Shown: positions 10,143-20,800, counted from the first letter of the stretch. The stretch: 64,000 nucleotides of DNA from Flavobacterium psychrophilum (GCA_945862065.1 CAMAWT010000015.1:1-64000); one strand, 5' to 3'. Notes: generated from the sequence alone by a model not told the origin. A program made the numbers and translations.

Positions 10143-10868
10143 CTATAATTTAGTTGGATAGTAATAAGATTGAACTTGACCTTTCACATCAAAAAAATCT
10201 AGCATAATAAAGTTTCCCGATTTTGCGGAACCTTTCAATTGATAAACAAGTTTATTCATACCTGGATTTAATGTAAGCTCGCTATTTAAAAGTCTTCCCT
10301 CTATTGTAGTATCTATTCCTGCAGAAACAAATTTGCCATTTTGAAACATAACTTTTTCATTAAAAAAAGATTTTAAATTAACATTTATCATAAGTTGACA
10401 ATTTTCAGTTCCAACTCCACCTTCAATTTTTTTACTGAATTGAACGGTAGAAAAATCAAACTCCATTTTAAAAGGACTAACTTCAATATTCATTAGTTCC
10501 GGAAAAACAACATGATTACAATCTTCTTCTGGATTTAGTTTACTCTCAAGAAAAGTAATTTGATAGGTTCCGGGAGTTTCAAATTTGTAATTATTAATTT
10601 CACTACCTTTTAAGGAGATTTTGATGTTTGAATCTACATTAGAAACATTCCATTCGATAGAATTTTCAATTTTTCCAAAATTAATAGTCTCACCGTAAGA
10701 AATTATCTTGTAAGGTTCTTGTTTTAAATTATCTAACTCAAGTCTAGAAGAATTAACGCTTAATTCCTGACTTTGAACTAAAATAGTTGAAAATAAAAAA
10801 AAACTGAAAAATAAATAGCTAAAGGAATTTCCAATAGAATGTTTTGTAAAAGATACAATTCGAATCAT
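10143..10868 (-). CDS. exported protein of unknown function, adhesin operon leader
   Basis: I do not recognise this 241-residue protein. It has an N-terminal hydrophobic segment (about 16-33, ending ILVQSQ) that reads as a signal peptide, then a beta-rich soluble region with two cysteines that could pair (near EEDCNHV and TENCQLM). It is the first gene of the cassette: its stop is 34 nt before the adhesin start used here, and PorP/SprF and OmpA genes follow in the same direction. The context suggests a periplasmic or surface protein that helps the adhesin, but that is inference only. No C-terminal sorting domain is visible. Confidence 0.75.
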   Translation of the reverse strand: MIRIVSFTKHSIGNSFSYLFFSFFLFSTILVQSQELSVNSSRLELDNLKQEPYKIISYGETINFGKIENSIEWNVSNVDSNIKISLKGSEINNYKFETPGTYQITFLESKLNPEEDCNHVVFPELMNIEVSPFKMEFDFSTVQFSKKIEGGVGTENCQLMINVNLKSFFNEKVMFQNGKFVSAGIDTTIEGRLLNSELTLNPGMNKLVYQLKGSAKSGNFIMLDFFDVKGQVQSYYYPTKL

Positions 10869-10916
10869 AATGTGGGGATTATTTAGAAAATGTATAACAA
10901 TAAAATATTAAAAATG

Positions 10917-10924
10917 CAAAAATA
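10917..10924 (-). promoter_or_regulatory. possible -7 element of adhesin operon
   Basis: On the minus strand the octamer TATTTTTG fits the Bacteroidetes -7 consensus TAnnTTTG and lies about 49 nt before the first start codon of the cassette. No good -33 TTTG is seen at the normal spacing, so support is weak. Confidence 0.3.
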
Positions 10925-11094
10925 GATGTTCATTTTTTAAAAAACTAATTAATTGTTATATTAATAGTGTTTTTTATAAAAAAAGACTACAAATCAAAAA
11001 AAAAAGTAAACGAAGATTGATAATCAGGTATTTAAAATTTATTTCAAACCTCTTTTTAATTACTGTTTTAGAAATTGTGTTCGAAAGTAGAAAT

Positions 11095-12036
11095 TTAATA
11101 AGAAGTTAATTCCAAAGTTGTTCCAGCTACAACTTTGAAAATCTTATCATTAATTTTTATAAAAACATCCAATGAGCTCGTATTTGTTACAAACTTTTTT
11201 TCAACTGAAAATTTTAAATTTCTAAAAGCATGAATATAATCAACCAAATCAATCTGTTTTGTGTAATGTATCGTTGGATTATTAGATAGTAATTTAAAGA
11301 ATTTTTCGGTTTCATTCCATTTATTTTGGTCTGAACCCATTTCCCAACTGTGACCCCAAATATCAAAAACCGACAGTTTTTTACTTTGTAAAAAATCGTC
11401 TATAAGTTTATAAAATTTAACTAATTCAATGCTATCTTTTTCAGGTTGATTTGGCTCCCAATAAGCTTTCCCATATTGATGAATGGAAGGATGCCATCTT
11501 AAAAAGTCGCTCGGAATTTCAAAATTGTAAGTATCACCTACGGTTCTTGCATATTCAATACCCAATCCTTTTATGATGTCAATTACTTGGTCATCGGTAT
11601 TTCCAAAAGGATACGCCATGCCTCTTACTGGATACCCCATCAATCGCTCTAATTCTTTTCTGTCTTCCAAAATTTCGTAAATAACATCAATTTTAGAAAT
11701 ATCTATCAGATTAGGATGATTGGCAGAATGAACAGAAACTTCATGACCTTTGAATAATTCTTTTATTTCATCTTTATTTAAATAATTAAAATTGACATCG
11801 GTACCTAATTTATTAGAATTCAGATGAAAAGTTCCAACAAGATGATACTTATTCATAAGTTGAACCAATTTTCTATCGTGATTCGACCCGTCGTCATAAC
11901 TTAAAATCAACGCTTTATTTTTACCTTCCGGAAAAAGCATTTCTATTTTAACAGTACTAGCAACCATTTCTGTTTTTGATTGTGCAATGACTGTAAAAGT
12001 TAATAAGAATATAATAAGGTATATTGCTTTTTTCAT
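11095..12036 (-). CDS. polysaccharide deacetylase (NodB family), exported
   Basis: I start this gene at the ATG at 12036, which opens a signal peptide (MKKAIYLIIFLLTFTVIAQS); a TTG at 12099 would begin inside a terminator hairpin and is unlikely. The 313-residue product has the NodB motifs: SYDDG (motif 1, metal and base aspartates), HSANHP (motif 2, metal histidines) and GMAYPFGN (motif 3). It should be a metal-dependent carbohydrate esterase removing acetyl groups from an extracellular or cell-wall glycan; the substrate cannot be told. It stands alone, divergent from the TauE gene, and is preceded by a terminator and a possible gene remnant. Confidence 0.88.
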   Translation of the reverse strand: MKKAIYLIIFLLTFTVIAQSKTEMVASTVKIEMLFPEGKNKALILSYDDGSNHDRKLVQLMNKYHLVGTFHLNSNKLGTDVNFNYLNKDEIKELFKGHEVSVHSANHPNLIDISKIDVIYEILEDRKELERLMGYPVRGMAYPFGNTDDQVIDIIKGLGIEYARTVGDTYNFEIPSDFLRWHPSIHQYGKAYWEPNQPEKDSIELVKFYKLIDDFLQSKKLSVFDIWGHSWEMGSDQNKWNETEKFFKLLSNNPTIHYTKQIDLVDYIHAFRNLKFSVEKKFVTNTSSLDVFIKINDKIFKVVAGTTLELTSY

Positions 12037-12086
12037 TTGTGTATTATTTAAGTATAATCTTATTTTATAATTCATAAATATAAAAA

Positions 12087-12118
12087 AAAATCGTTTCAAC
12101 TGAAACGATTTTTTTAAT
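12087..12118 (-). terminator. perfect hairpin terminator
   Basis: Arms AAAATCGTTTC (12087-12097) and GAAACGATTTT (12102-12112) flank a 4-base loop, with long A and T runs on both sides. It lies between two divergent genes, where a terminator has no obvious client except the short remnant ending at 12133. Confidence 0.75.
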
Positions 12119-12132
12119 TTAGTTGGAATTTA

Positions 12133-12186
12133 TTTCTTTATCATTCTCAGAGTCTTGACATTTAAGCCTTGTATTAAAATTAAATT
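12133..12186 (-). pseudogene. possible remnant of a T9SS cargo C-terminus
   Basis: Read on the minus strand, an open frame ends in QGLNVKTLRMIKK and a stop at 12133, then a terminator 20 nt later. Type A sorting domains often end this way (basic residues followed by MIKK). The frame meets a stop only about 24 codons upstream, so no intact gene remains. It may be the tail of a lost secreted protein; chance cannot be excluded for so short a piece. Confidence 0.3.
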
Positions 12187-12261
12187 ATGAATACTATTTA
12201 TTATTTAGCAGTATTAGAAAAAAAAATGATAGATTAGCTCTTGAATTGCAAATTTTTTTAA

Positions 12262-13068
12262 ATGGAATTATCTCAAATAATTGGTTACCTATTAGCAACA
12301 ATAGTTGGGATATCGTTAGGGCTTATAGGTAGCGGTGGCTCTATACTTTCGATACCTATTTTGGTTTATGTGATGGGCGTCAACCCTGTTTTAGCAACAG
12401 CCTATTCTTTATTTATTGTAGGTTCGAGTGCTTTATTTGGTGGAATACAAAAAGTGAAACAAGACTTGGTCGACTTTAATAAGGTGTTTTTATTTGGTGC
12501 GCCGTCCATTTTGGCTGTTTTTCTAACTCGAAAAATGATTATACCTAGCATTCCGGAAATTATTTTTTTGACAGATTTTTTTACATTTCACAAGTCGGTT
12601 TTAATCATGGTTGTTTTTTCAATGGTGATGTTATTTGCTTCGATTCGAATGATCAAAACACCAATTAGAAATTCAGGAACTGTCGAAATGGGCAAACAAA
12701 AAACATTTCAAATTATTTTTCAAGGCATTATAATCGGACTTATATCAGGTTTTGTTGGCGCCGGAGGTGGTTTTTTAATCATTCCAGCTTTACTTTTTTT
12801 AACTAAAATACCGATGAAAATGGCCATCGGAACTTCCTTAATCATTGTAGCATTTCAATCATTAATCGGATTTCTTGGAGACATCAGACCTGAACAATTT
12901 TTAGACTGGAAACTATTAATCATTTTCACATCGTGTTCAATCATTGGCATTATAATTGGAAATAATCTATCCAAAAAAATAGAGGGCGAGAAACTAAAAA
13001 AAGGATTTGGATGGTTTGTGCTTTGCATGGCCATTTACATACTTACAAAAGAGTTAATCTTCCGCTAA
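12262..13068 (+). CDS. TauE/SafE family sulfite or anion exporter
   Basis: This 268-residue inner-membrane protein has about eight hydrophobic helices in two halves, each opening with a glycine-rich motif typical of the family (LIGSGGSILSIPIL near 21-34 and GFVGAGGGFLIIPALL near 169-184). Members move sulfite, sulfonates or related anions. It lies 66 nt before a persulfide dioxygenase/rhodanese gene in the same direction, which supports export of sulfite or thiosulfate made by that enzyme. Family is firm; substrate is inferred from context. Confidence 0.88.
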   Translation: MELSQIIGYLLATIVGISLGLIGSGGSILSIPILVYVMGVNPVLATAYSLFIVGSSALFGGIQKVKQDLVDFNKVFLFGAPSILAVFLTRKMIIPSIPEIIFLTDFFTFHKSVLIMVVFSMVMLFASIRMIKTPIRNSGTVEMGKQKTFQIIFQGIIIGLISGFVGAGGGFLIIPALLFLTKIPMKMAIGTSLIIVAFQSLIGFLGDIRPEQFLDWKLLIIFTSCSIIGIIIGNNLSKKIEGEKLKKGFGWFVLCMAIYILTKELIFR

Positions 13069-13134
13069 ATTGTAGCTTAAAATAGGAGCCCATTTAACAA
13101 TTTAATGTAATTTTGAAATCTGAAAAAAAGGACT

Positions 13135-14553
13135 ATGAAAATCGAACAAATATATACAGGTTGTATTGCAGAAGCTGCCTACTACATCACATCAGAAAAT
13201 GAAGCTGTTATTGTTGACCCGTTGAGAGAAACCAAACCTTATTTGGAAAGATTAGAACGAGATGGTGTTACTTTAAAATATATTTTTGAAACGCATTTTC
13301 ATGCCGATTTCGTTTCTGGACACATTGATTTAGCGAAAAAAACTGGAGCAACTATTGTTTACGGACCCACAACGACAAAAACAGGATTTGATATGCATGT
13401 GGGATCGGATGGCGAAATCTTTGAATTTGGGAAATCCAAAATTAAATTAATTCACACTCCAGGGCATACCATGGAAAGTTCTTGCTTATTACTATCTGAC
13501 GAAAACGGCGTTGAACAAGGAATTATTACGGGTGACACTTTATTTATTGGTGATGTTGGAAGACCCGATTTGGCTCAGAAAACAGCTGAAAATTTAACAC
13601 AAGATACACTTGCTCGTTTTTTATTTCAATCGTTAAGAACCAAAATAATGCCATTATCAGATCATTTGACTGTGTATCCAAATCACGGCGCAGGAAGTGC
13701 TTGTGGTAAAAACATGAGTAAGGAAACGACGGATACTTTAGGTAATCAAAAGAAAACGAATTATGCATTAAATCCTGATTTAACCGAAGACCAATTTGTA
13801 GTAGAAATACTTTCCGGTTTGGCAGCTCCGCCTCAATATTTTCCAAAAAATGTACTTATAAATATTCATGGGTATGAAAGTTTAGAAACGGTTATAGAAA
13901 GAGGTAGTAAAGCCCTAGATGTAAACGCTTTTGAATTGGTTGCTAATGAAACACGTGCTTTGATACTTGATTCTCGAAATCCAGAAGATTTTTCAAAAGG
14001 TTTCATTCCGAATAGTATCAATATTGGAATAAATGGCAGTTTTGCAATGTGGGTTGGCGAATTAATTATTGATATAAAACAAGAAATTTTAATTGTTGCA
14101 GAAGATAATTCGAAGATAGAAGAAGTAATTACAAGACTTTCTAGAGTAGGATATGACAACACAATTGGCTATTTGGATGGTGGATTTAAAAGTTGGAAAA
14201 ATGCTGGAAAAGAAATCGATACCGTTGGTAGAATTACCGCAGAGGAACTTGAGAATCGGTATAATTCTGGTGAAACTACAATAATTGATATTAGAAAAAT
14301 CGGTGAATATCAATCGGAGCACCTAGAAAAAGCCATACATATTCCATTAAATGAAATAAACAATCATTTGGCTGAATTTCCAAAAGATAAAGAATTTATT
14401 TTGCATTGTGCTGGTGGGTATCGAAGTATGATAGCAGCTTCTATTTTAAAACAAAGGGGTTATGGTCATTTTGTTGATGTTATTGGAGGTTATAATGTGA
14501 TCAAAGAAACAACAATTCCAAAAACATCTTATGTGTGTCCTTCGACATTATAA
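13135..14553 (+). CDS. persulfide dioxygenase-rhodanese fusion (MBL fold plus two rhodanese domains)
   Basis: The 472-residue protein begins with an ETHE1-type metallo-beta-lactamase domain (about 1-245): H54, H56, D58 and H63 in THFHADFVSGH, then GHTMESS, GDVGRPDL and YPNHGAGSACGK. Two rhodanese domains follow (about 255-355 and 365-470). The second has the active cysteine C425 in HCAGGYRS; in the first the matching loop reads IVAEDNSK, without cysteine, so it is probably not catalytic. The enzyme should oxidise glutathione- or protein-type persulfide to sulfite and pass sulfur to form thiosulfate. It is paired with the TauE-type exporter upstream and ends at a two-way terminator. Confidence 0.9.
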   Translation: MKIEQIYTGCIAEAAYYITSENEAVIVDPLRETKPYLERLERDGVTLKYIFETHFHADFVSGHIDLAKKTGATIVYGPTTTKTGFDMHVGSDGEIFEFGKSKIKLIHTPGHTMESSCLLLSDENGVEQGIITGDTLFIGDVGRPDLAQKTAENLTQDTLARFLFQSLRTKIMPLSDHLTVYPNHGAGSACGKNMSKETTDTLGNQKKTNYALNPDLTEDQFVVEILSGLAAPPQYFPKNVLINIHGYESLETVIERGSKALDVNAFELVANETRALILDSRNPEDFSKGFIPNSINIGINGSFAMWVGELIIDIKQEILIVAEDNSKIEEVITRLSRVGYDNTIGYLDGGFKSWKNAGKEIDTVGRITAEELENRYNSGETTIIDIRKIGEYQSEHLEKAIHIPLNEINNHLAEFPKDKEFILHCAGGYRSMIAASILKQRGYGHFVDVIGGYNVIKETTIPKTSYVCPSTL

Positions 14554-14586
14554 AAAAAAAGCACCTTTTTACAGGTGCTTTTTTTA
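14553..14586. terminator. bidirectional terminator
   Basis: Arms AAAGCACCT and AGGTGCTTT enclose a short loop, with A's before and T's after. It lies between convergent stops of the persulfide dioxygenase gene and murF and can serve both. Confidence 0.85.
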
Positions 14587-14587
14587 T

Positions 14588-15871
14588 CTAAATAAAATCT
14601 AATGTTCGTTCTAATGACATGCCACGTGAACCCTTAATCAATAGGATGGAGTGATTGGGTTTATTGTTTTTAATGTAATTTGAAAAATCATCAAAGGTTT
14701 TAAAAAATAATACATTTGGTTGATTTGTTTTAACTGAAAAAAAATGGTCACCAACAAAAATGGATTTAATGTTATGAATTGGGGCAACCATTCGGACTAT
14801 GTTTCCATGCTCTTCGAAACTATCATCTCCTAACTCAAACATGTCGCCCAAAATCATCATTTTGGAATCATTTTCTAATTGAATGAAATTTTCAATAGCA
14901 ACTTTCATACTACTCGGATTGGCATTGTATGCATCCAAAACAATTTCATTCGAATCTTTTGAAATTAATTGCGATCTATTATTTTCAGGAATAAACGATT
15001 CAATGGCAGATTTTATATCTTCATTGGATACTTCAAAATAAAGCCCGATTGAAATAGCTGCGTTTATGTTATTAGCATTATAAAGTCCGATTAAGTTTGA
15101 ATTTATGGTCGTTTTATGATAGGAAACTGAAACTAACGGATTGGCTGAACTATTTTCAATATACAAAAAGGAATCAACGTCAGTTTGACTAAATGTGATT
15201 CTTTCAAACGAAAGAGTCTTTTCGTTTTGAATGGAATCGTCAAGATTGACAAATACTTTTTTATGATGCTTTTTTAAAAAATCATACATTTCAGATTTGC
15301 CTTTTATAACACCTTCTATACCTCCAAAACCTTCCAAATGTGCTTTGCCAAAATTGGTGATATATCCAAAATCTGGTTGCGCAATTTGACATAGAAACGC
15401 AATCTCTTTTTGATGATTAGCTCCCATTTCTACAATTCCTATTTCAGTAGATGCATCAAATGAAAGTAATGTTAATGGCACTCCAATATGATTATTTAAG
15501 TTTCCAACGGTAGCTTTTACATTATATTTTTTTGACAATACTACATTAATCAATTCTTTTGTAGTCGTTTTTCCATTACTCCCTGTAAGAGCAATAATTG
15601 GTATTCCAAGAAAAGCTCTGTGAAATTTGGCTAATTCTTGTAAAGTTACTAAAGTGTTTTCCACTAAGATGGTTCGATCATCTATATAAAAACTTTCATT
15701 ATCTATTAACACATAAGAGGCGCCTTTTTCAAGTGCTTCTTTTGCAAATGTATTTGCATCAAAACGCTCTCCTTTTAATGCAACAAAAAAGGAATTTTCA
15801 ACTATTTTTCGCGTGTCAATAATAACAGAACTACAGGATAAAAATAAAGAATGAATATCAGAAATTTGCAT
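14588..15871 (-). CDS. murF: UDP-N-acetylmuramoyl-tripeptide--D-Ala-D-Ala ligase
   Basis: MurF adds D-Ala-D-Ala to the UDP-MurNAc tripeptide in the cytoplasm, the last soluble step of peptidoglycan precursor synthesis. The 427-residue protein shows the Mur ligase ATP loop GSNGKTTTKE near residues 96-105, the segment GIVEMGANHQKEI of the central domain, and the C-terminal DAYNANPSSM and LGDMFELG motifs typical of MurF. Length is normal. It follows gldJ by 67 nt with a hairpin between them. Confidence 0.96.
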   Translation of the reverse strand: MQISDIHSLFLSCSSVIIDTRKIVENSFFVALKGERFDANTFAKEALEKGASYVLIDNESFYIDDRTILVENTLVTLQELAKFHRAFLGIPIIALTGSNGKTTTKELINVVLSKKYNVKATVGNLNNHIGVPLTLLSFDASTEIGIVEMGANHQKEIAFLCQIAQPDFGYITNFGKAHLEGFGGIEGVIKGKSEMYDFLKKHHKKVFVNLDDSIQNEKTLSFERITFSQTDVDSFLYIENSSANPLVSVSYHKTTINSNLIGLYNANNINAAISIGLYFEVSNEDIKSAIESFIPENNRSQLISKDSNEIVLDAYNANPSSMKVAIENFIQLENDSKMMILGDMFELGDDSFEEHGNIVRMVAPIHNIKSIFVGDHFFSVKTNQPNVLFFKTFDDFSNYIKNNKPNHSILLIKGSRGMSLERTLDFI

Positions 15872-15892
15872 AGTAATTATTTTTTTAAAACA

Positions 15893-15922
15893 ATAAAAGC
15901 CCTAATGAAAGGGCTTTTATAA
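15893..15922 (-). terminator. terminator after gldJ
   Basis: An 11-bp perfect stem (ATAAAAGCCCT and AGGGCTTTTAT) with a 6-base loop lies between the gldJ stop and the murF start. On the minus strand it is followed by a T-rich run. It may weaken transcription into murF rather than end it, since murF needs expression. Confidence 0.75.
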
Positions 15923-15938
15923 GTAGGTAAACAATAAA

Positions 15939-17651
15939 TTATTTTTTCTTATTTCTTGCTGTTTTCTTAAAGTCAGACTTTGGTCCAACACGAGACATTG
16001 CACATCTAAATCCGATATAGTCTGTAGCCATATCTTGTGGGAAATATCTTCTTTGAGCAGGGTCTAACCAATAAGCTCTATCTCTCCAAGAACCGCCTTT
16101 GTAAACTCTAACGTCGTCATTAACCAAAGTTGTTCTTTTGTTTGAACGGTCATATTTACGAACCATATTTCCGATACTGTCAGTAGATACATTGTGCTTT
16201 GGAGAATCGTACATTCTTTTATTGTCAGCTAATTTATCTCCATCTTCTGCATTTCCAAAATCAAAATATCTTGTAGATTGTTTGTCACCATCTCTATAGT
16301 TTCTTTCGTCACTTTTATCAAAATTTTGTCTCAAATACGTTTCTTTTTCATCAACTGGAACTTGAGCAATTTGACCAGGGAAATTTCTTGCCATTACTCT
16401 ACCATTTGATAAAGTATCAAATTTTTGAGTTTGTGCAGTAATTAATTCTACTTTACCATCGTCACCAATTTTATTTTTTTCATAGACGTTACCTCTGTAG
16501 TAGTTAAAATCATTCCCTTCATCATCAACTACTGGTCTGTAAACATCTGCAACCCATTCTGCAACATTTCCTGCCATATCATATAAACCAAAATCATTTG
16601 GAGCATATTGTTTCACGGCATTTGTAATATCGGCATTATCATCTGACCAACCAGCGATACCGCCATAATCTCCTTTACCTTGTTTGAAGTTGGCCAATTG
16701 ATCACCTTTCGATTGACGTTTTCCAGATCTTGTGTAACTACCCGACCAAGGATATTTTTTCTGTCCTTTGTATATATTATACTCTCTTTGACCTACATCA
16801 GCTGCAGCTGCATATTCCCATTCTGCTTCTGTTGGAAGTCTGTACTCAGGTAGAATAACACCTGTTTTTCTTTGCGCATAAACATTTTTGGCTTCTTTTG
16901 GTTCACCTTTTGAATTTGTGGCTTGCTTTCCTTTAGAACCTTTTTTACCTTTTAAAACGATTTCTTCATTACCGCCAAAAGTGCTTGTTGGAGTAGCCAA
17001 ATAGGTTTCAGTATCAAAATTTGCATCTGCTTTCACATCTGTAATCTTTGCATCTCTTTTCAAATATCCTTCTCTTTCAAGAATAGACTCGTTTACACGA
17101 TTTGTTCTCCATTTACTAAATTCAACTGCTTGAATCCAATTTACTCCAACTACCGGATATTCAGCATGCGCCGGATGTCTTAAATAGTTGTTAGTCATAG
17201 TTTCGTTATAACCCAAACGGTTTCTCCAAACTAATGTATCAGGCAAAGCACCTTCATAAATGTTTTTGTAATTATCTTCTTCTGGTGGAAAAACATTTTT
17301 CAACCAATCTAAATATTCGGTGTACATCAAATTGGTAACCTCCGTCTCATCCATATAAAAAGACATAACGTGTTGTTGTGACGGTGTATTGTTCCAATCA
17401 TGCATTGGATCATCTTGAACTTTACCCATTGTAAATGTCCCACCTTCAACCAATACCAATCCTGGTCCTGTTTCTTGCTTCTTAAAATTAGAAGCATATT
17501 GAAAACCACCTTTTTTGTCGTTCACTTTCCAACCTGTGGCCTTAGAAGAATTTTTGGTGCTCGATTTTTTACTACAACTAGTAAAACCAGAGGTTAGTGC
17601 TACTAATAGCAAAAACTTAAAAATCATAATTTTGTTAACTTTCATACTCAT
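15939..17651 (-). CDS. gldJ: gliding motility lipoprotein GldJ
   Basis: GldJ is an outer-membrane lipoprotein of the gliding and type IX secretion machinery. The 570-residue product has a lipoprotein signal with the box LTSGFTSC (cysteine near 26) and an FGE-sulfatase/SUMF1-like fold: GGTFTMGK and MDETEVTN near the N-terminal side, YRLPTEAEWEYAAAA in the middle, and YDMAGNVAEWVADVYRP and VYKGGSWRDRAYWL toward the C-terminus. Length fits the Flavobacterium protein. The start could also be the ATG two codons later (17645). It diverges from porU, the neighbour it also has in gliding flavobacteria. Confidence 0.95.
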   Translation of the reverse strand: MSMKVNKIMIFKFLLLVALTSGFTSCSKKSSTKNSSKATGWKVNDKKGGFQYASNFKKQETGPGLVLVEGGTFTMGKVQDDPMHDWNNTPSQQHVMSFYMDETEVTNLMYTEYLDWLKNVFPPEEDNYKNIYEGALPDTLVWRNRLGYNETMTNNYLRHPAHAEYPVVGVNWIQAVEFSKWRTNRVNESILEREGYLKRDAKITDVKADANFDTETYLATPTSTFGGNEEIVLKGKKGSKGKQATNSKGEPKEAKNVYAQRKTGVILPEYRLPTEAEWEYAAAADVGQREYNIYKGQKKYPWSGSYTRSGKRQSKGDQLANFKQGKGDYGGIAGWSDDNADITNAVKQYAPNDFGLYDMAGNVAEWVADVYRPVVDDEGNDFNYYRGNVYEKNKIGDDGKVELITAQTQKFDTLSNGRVMARNFPGQIAQVPVDEKETYLRQNFDKSDERNYRDGDKQSTRYFDFGNAEDGDKLADNKRMYDSPKHNVSTDSIGNMVRKYDRSNKRTTLVNDDVRVYKGGSWRDRAYWLDPAQRRYFPQDMATDYIGFRCAMSRVGPKSDFKKTARNKKK

Positions 17652-17842
17652 AATAGGTAATAAATTTCGAGGCGCAATATAAGAATTATGCTTTACATTG
17701 CAATAATTTTTTATTATTTAATTATTATTTTTTTTGTCACACTTATAATAACGAATCCGTTTTTATTTTATTGCACAAAATAGAAATTAAATTTAATTTT
17801 ACAAACTGTAATAATTTTAAACTTATTACGTTTAATCACTTC

Positions 17843-20800
17843 ATGAGAAAATTATATTATTTTATTTTAGTAACTGCTTTTACATTCGGCCAGAATTCGA
17901 ACAAAATCTCTATTGATTGGAAAGGAGTTACTGAAGTTGAATATGGCACTCAAACCTTTCTATTACCTTATTTTTCTTATGATAATTTTCTTTACAATCC
18001 TGAAAATCAATCTGTTTTTTATGTAAAAAAAATAGATGTTTCTAATGTGATAAATGAAAGCTCATTGGTTATATCAAATATTGAATATGCACCTGTTAAT
18101 TCGGATGAATTAGCAATTGTTAAAGAATTAAAAATTCCAACAACATTGAATGCCAAAATAGAAAATGAAATTTCTAGAGGATTGAATAAAGGAGTTTTAA
18201 AATTTTCGCCTATTATTAACAAAGACGGAGTTTTTTATAAAATTACTTCACTTACTTACACTTTTAATTTCGAATCAAATTCTAATAAAAACACTCAAAC
18301 TTCTACCAATTATAATACAATTGTAAATGCCTCTTTGAGCACGGGAAATTGGTATCGATTTTATGTTGAAAAATCGGGAATTTATAAATTAAATAAAAAA
18401 TTCATTCAAAGTTTGGGGCTCGATTTAAATGGTGTGAATCCTAAAAGAATTAAAATTTATGGAAACGGCGGCAGAATGATTCCGTTAAGCAATATAAATG
18501 ACTATCCAATTGATAATGAAGAAAATGCTATTCAAATTATTGGGGAACAAGATGGCGTTTTTAACGATGCTGATTATGTGCTTTTTTATGCTGAAGGAGT
18601 TGATACCTATAATAATGAAAGTGATACCCATTTAAATTTATATTCTGATAGATCTTTCTATTATATTACAATTGATGGAGGAGATGGGAAACGAATTTCA
18701 GAATATAGTCAACCCACAGGAAACACTACAACTACTATAACCACGTCGGATGATTATCAATTTCATGAAATAGACCTTTATAATATTGTAAAAACAGGAA
18801 GGCGATGGTATGGCGAAACATTTGCCATTGATAATGAACAAGAATTTGAATTCAAATGTCCGAATATTTTAAGTGCAAGTCAGGCAAAATTAAAAGTCCA
18901 TTTGGCAAGCGCCTCTTTTAACCCAACAGATTTCACAATAAAAAGCAACGAACAAATTATTGGAACCTTAATTTTTCCTGCATTAACAGCAAATTCTGGA
19001 ACAGAAGCTATTGATTTATATCAAAATAGTTTGATAACACCGAGTGAAAAAACTAAAATAAAAATCAGTTTTGACAACAAAGGCGTTCCTAGTTCTAAAG
19101 GATATTTAGACTACATTTCACTAGAATACAAACGAAATTTAATTGGAACAAATTTGCAATTTAAGTTTCAAAATAATAGTGTGGCCTCAAGCTTTGGAAT
19201 AGCTGAATACCAATTGAGTAACGCCTCAACAATAAAAGAAGTTTGGGATATAACAGACCTATATAATGTATCAAAAATTTCAAATACTGGTTTGTCAAAT
19301 AATTTTAATTTTAAAACAAGTTTAGGACAGTTACAAAAATTTGTCACTCTTGTTGAATCCGATTTTTTTACACCAAAAAAAGAGCAACAAACTCGAGTTG
19401 TGAATCAAAATTTGAAAGGAACTATTCTTAAAGACAATCAAAATAATTTTAAAGACATTGATTATTTGATAATTACACCTAATATTTTTAAATCACAAGC
19501 CGAAAAATTAGCTGTTTTTCACAGGAATTTTTCTCAATTTAATGTAAAAGTAGTTACGTTAGAATCGATTTATCAAGAATTTTCATCTGGAAAACAAGAT
19601 ATCGGAAGTGTCCGAAATTTTATTAAATACGTTTATGAAAACGCATCCGAAACATCAAAGAAAGTTAAATATTTAAATTTGATGGGAGACGCATCCTTTG
19701 ATTTTAAAAACCGAACACCAAATAACACCAACTTTGTTCCTATTTTTCATACCTTAAATAGTAATACCACGGGCGAATCCTCTTTTGCATCTGATGATTT
19801 TTTTGCATGTATGGATGATAACGAAGGAAACATAGAGCAAACCAACAGTGCCGCTGATATTGCAGTGGGCCGAATGATTGTTTCTTCTACACAACAAGCG
19901 GAAGAAATGGTCAATAAAGTCATTGAATATCATGATATAAAATCATATGGTAGTTGGAGAAATGATTATGTTGCGGTTGCTGATGATCCTGATTTATACA
20001 AAACGCAAGACAAATACTTACAGTTGTTTCAAAACAATCTTACCGATATAATACATACACAAAAACCATTTTTGAATTATAAGAAAATTTTACTTGACTC
20101 CTACCAACAAGTAAGTTCAGCTGGAGGCGATCGTTATCCAAAAGCAAGAGAAGAAATGTTCAATTCTTTTGAAAAAGGTGCTTTGGTTTTTAATTATTTA
20201 GGTCATGGCGGTGAAGACGGTTTAACCAATGAACGAATTTGGGAAAAATCGGATGGAAAGAATTTTTCAAATCAATATAAATATCCCTTATTTATAACCA
20301 TAACCTGTGATTTTTCAAGATTTGACAACCCACTTCGACCAACAGCGGGAGAATACACTTATTGGAATCCGAAAGGGGGAGCGATATCAATGATCACTAC
20401 CATTCGATCTATTGGGCAAGGAAGCGCACAAATTTTTAACAACACTTTAGCTGAAAAGTTGTTTTCATACGGATCCAATAATTATGTTTCAATTGCTGAG
20501 GCATTGCGACAAGCAAAATTTGCAAATAATAATAATTCATCAACACGAGTTGTTTTTTATTTAGGTGATCCTGCCTTGATGCTGGCTATTCCAAAACCTC
20601 AAATAATTTTAACCAAAGTAAATGATGCTCCTGTAACTGGTCCAATTGACGATTTTAAAGCACTCAGTTTTGTCAAGCTAGCTGGGCAAATCCAAGATGA
20701 AAACGGGAATTTATTATCCTTATATAATGGAGAACTTACTGTAAATGTTTTTGATAAAGAATATACAAAAAATACGTTCAGAAATGATGGTGCCGACGCA

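Noticed and set aside
12037..12099. Longer deacetylase start at TTG 12099
   Set aside because: It would begin in a terminator hairpin and put 21 residues before a clean signal peptide.
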